Source: an uncultured Porphyromonadaceae bacterium
Lineage (GTDB): Bacteria > Bacteroidota > Bacteroidia > Bacteroidales > Muribaculaceae
Reading direction: 5' to 3'
Length of the DNA stretch: 13,380 nucleotides
NCBI GenBank assembly: GCA_900548705.1
Contig: URLF01000069.1
Location: 1-13,380 of the forward strand
Shown here in pieces: positions 12,388-13,380 of this stretch (position 1 is its first letter; every line of letters begins with the position of its first letter). The position numbers and the translations under genes are program-made. The notes beneath the pieces were generated by a model that worked only from the letters and a program-made list of their open reading frames with translations, did not search any database and had not been told where the DNA came from.

Positions 12388-12882
12388 ATGAAAAATCTGA
12401 AATTATACCTGTCAGCCGCTTGCTTCGTGATATTGATGCTGGTGGCCGGTTGCCGTGGCCAGAAAGAGGTCAGCGGCGCGTGGTCAAACTATGAGTTCGG
12501 CACCTCTTATGTCAACGCCTCACCTTCCGGCGAGCTTACCGTGCGCTCCTGGGGAAGCGGCCCCGATAAAGCCGCCGCTATCGAGGCGGCAATGAAAAAC
12601 GCCGTCAATGATGTGATATTCAAAGGCATCAAAGGGGGCAAAGGATATCTTTGCCAGCCGATAGTCACCGAGGTCAACGCCCGCGAGAGGTATGCCGACT
12701 ATTTCGACCGCTTCTTCGCCAACGGCGGTGAATACAAGAATTTCGTGAAGGAGACATCGAGCAGTGACAAGTCGCGGACCAAGTCGAAGAGCGATGGCCG
12801 CGAGAATTTCGGCGTGACCGTGACCATCGACCGTCCCGCCCTGCTCAGGCAGCTCCGTGCCGACAATGTAATCAACCATTGA
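12388..12882 (+). CDS. Lipoprotein of unknown function, paralogue of the 11272-11775 product
   Basis: A 164-residue lipoprotein: a basic start, a hydrophobic core and the lipobox LVAGC with the modified Cys at 22. The mature part contains GELTVRSWGSG, AAIEAAMKNAVNDVIFKGI (a helix with conserved Ala/Asn leading into a strand), RYADYFDRFFANGGEYKNFV, a hydrophilic Lys/Ser-rich linker (SSSDKSRTKSKSDGREN) and a C-terminal strand GVTVTIDRPALLRQLRADNVI. This order (xxAVxxVxFxG, then YxDxFxxFFxNGxxYxxx, then a VxVxxxxLxxxL tail) is shared with the first protein of the operon. Membrane anchoring here versus soluble secretion there suggests the two act together at different places. It most resembles LPP20-like periplasmic domains, at low confidence. 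The flanking gaps are 19 bp on both sides. Confidence 0.8.
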   Translation: MKNLKLYLSAACFVILMLVAGCRGQKEVSGAWSNYEFGTSYVNASPSGELTVRSWGSGPDKAAAIEAAMKNAVNDVIFKGIKGGKGYLCQPIVTEVNARERYADYFDRFFANGGEYKNFVKETSSSDKSRTKSKSDGRENFGVTVTIDRPALLRQLRADNVINH

Positions 12883-12901
12883 TAAATCCACCATACCAGA
12901 T

Positions 12902-13380
12902 ATGACACTCAAGAAATTTCTCCTGTCAGCCACAGCGGCAATCGCCGCCACTCTCACCCTCAATGCGGGTGCGCCCCCGACGGTCATGTTCCTCCCCGAC
13001 AAGACCTGGTGTAACGCCAACAATTATGTCGAGCGCTCGGAACGCAACGGCAAGACCCGTGTGACCGAGAAATATGACGAGGCATTCCTCAACTCTGACC
13101 TCAAGAATGTCGTGGTCCAGCTCAACGGACTCATGAAAGACAACGGACTCCCCGCAAAGGATTACGGCACCACCTCCGAACTCGACGACGAGGAGGAGAT
13201 GGAGGAGGACGCATACAACAACGACACCCAGTCTGGCGGCTCTATGGACGCCACCGACTACGAGATGATGCTCAGCAAACTCCGTCCCGACATCATCATC
13301 AAGATAGGCTGGGATGTCAACAAGGTCGGATTCAACTACACACTTTCCTATCGTCTCGAAGCGATTGACTCATATTCCGG
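12902..13380 (+). CDS. DUF6175-like exported protein, N-terminal part
   Basis: Partial gene: the ATG at 12902 opens a frame that remains open to the window edge (159 complete codons). It has a signal peptide (MTLKKFLLSATAAIAATLTLNA). The mature part starts APPTVMFLPDKTWCNANNYVE, then EKYDEAFLNSDLKNVVVQLNGLMKDNGLPAKD, an acidic insert (about residues 95-104, ELDDEEEMEEDA), and LSKLRPDIIIKIGWDVNKVGFNYTLSYRLEAIDSYS. This combination (a PTxMxxPxxxW start, a predicted helix ending in GLPxKD, and ADIIIxIxWxVN-like strands) is what I recall of DUF6175, a Bacteroidetes family of unknown function; the assignment is from memory of the family pattern. It is the fourth gene of the envelope operon, 19 bp after the lipoprotein gene. 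Confidence 0.75.
   Translation, partial: MTLKKFLLSATAAIAATLTLNAGAPPTVMFLPDKTWCNANNYVERSERNGKTRVTEKYDEAFLNSDLKNVVVQLNGLMKDNGLPAKDYGTTSELDDEEEMEEDAYNNDTQSGGSMDATDYEMMLSKLRPDIIIKIGWDVNKVGFNYTLSYRLEAIDSYS

Noticed and set aside
1..13380. tRNA, rRNA, CRISPR array or prophage
   Set aside because: No cloverleaf-like sequence with T-loop GTTCRA pattern plus acceptor pairing, no rRNA-like segment, no evenly spaced repeats and no phage-type genes were found by eye.

Overview
The window looks like a chromosomal segment of a GC-rich member of the Bacteroidales. The supporting sequence evidence is: several TAnnTTTG -7 promoter boxes (the Bacteroidetes sigma-ABfr type), almost no Shine-Dalgarno sequences before starts, one long bifunctional Rel protein, the Bacteroidetes-type GlmU-like nucleotidyltransferase, and a DUF6175-like envelope protein. 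The high GC content together with these families suggests Muribaculaceae or a close relative; that family-level placement is inference.

Layout. (1) 1-440, minus: N-terminal part of a saccharopine-dehydrogenase-like enzyme, probably carboxynorspermidine synthase. (2) 592-1260, minus: uracil phosphoribosyltransferase (upp), divergent from (3) a plus-strand cluster: rel ((p)ppGpp synthetase/hydrolase, 1389-3671), mtnN (MTA/SAH nucleosidase, 3681-4358), an AlbA_2-type putative nucleic-acid-binding protein (4388-5050) and uvrC (5057-6910, TTG start). These four genes are tightly packed and probably co-transcribed. (4) 7054-8499, plus: a lipoprotein with a predicted right-handed beta-helix. (5) 8500-9031: a 532-bp gene-free convergent intergenic region filled with inverted repeats, including a 292-bp three-tier nested palindrome (8609-8900). 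(6) 9032-10216, minus: GlmU-like sugar nucleotidyltransferase/acyltransferase, sharing a compact palindromic divergent promoter with (7) rfbC (10301-10852, plus; dTDP-4-dehydrorhamnose 3,5-epimerase). (8) 10853-11271: a gene-free stretch with possible RNA structure, a strong intrinsic terminator, then a promoter and long leader for (9) a plus-strand envelope operon: a secreted protein (11272), a small outer-membrane beta-barrel (11769), a lipoprotein related to the first protein (12388), and a DUF6175-like protein that runs off the window (12902).

How the genes fit together. Groups 2-3 join nucleotide economy and stress: PRPP-dependent uracil salvage, (p)ppGpp turnover, clearance of SAM by-products and nucleotide excision repair, with an uncharacterised nucleic-acid-binding protein in the middle. 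Groups 6-7 supply activated sugars for the cell envelope. Group 9 has the composition of a multi-component envelope assembly (two secreted paralogues, a barrel and a DUF6175 protein) and is the best candidate for an undescribed system. The nested palindrome is the most striking non-coding structure.
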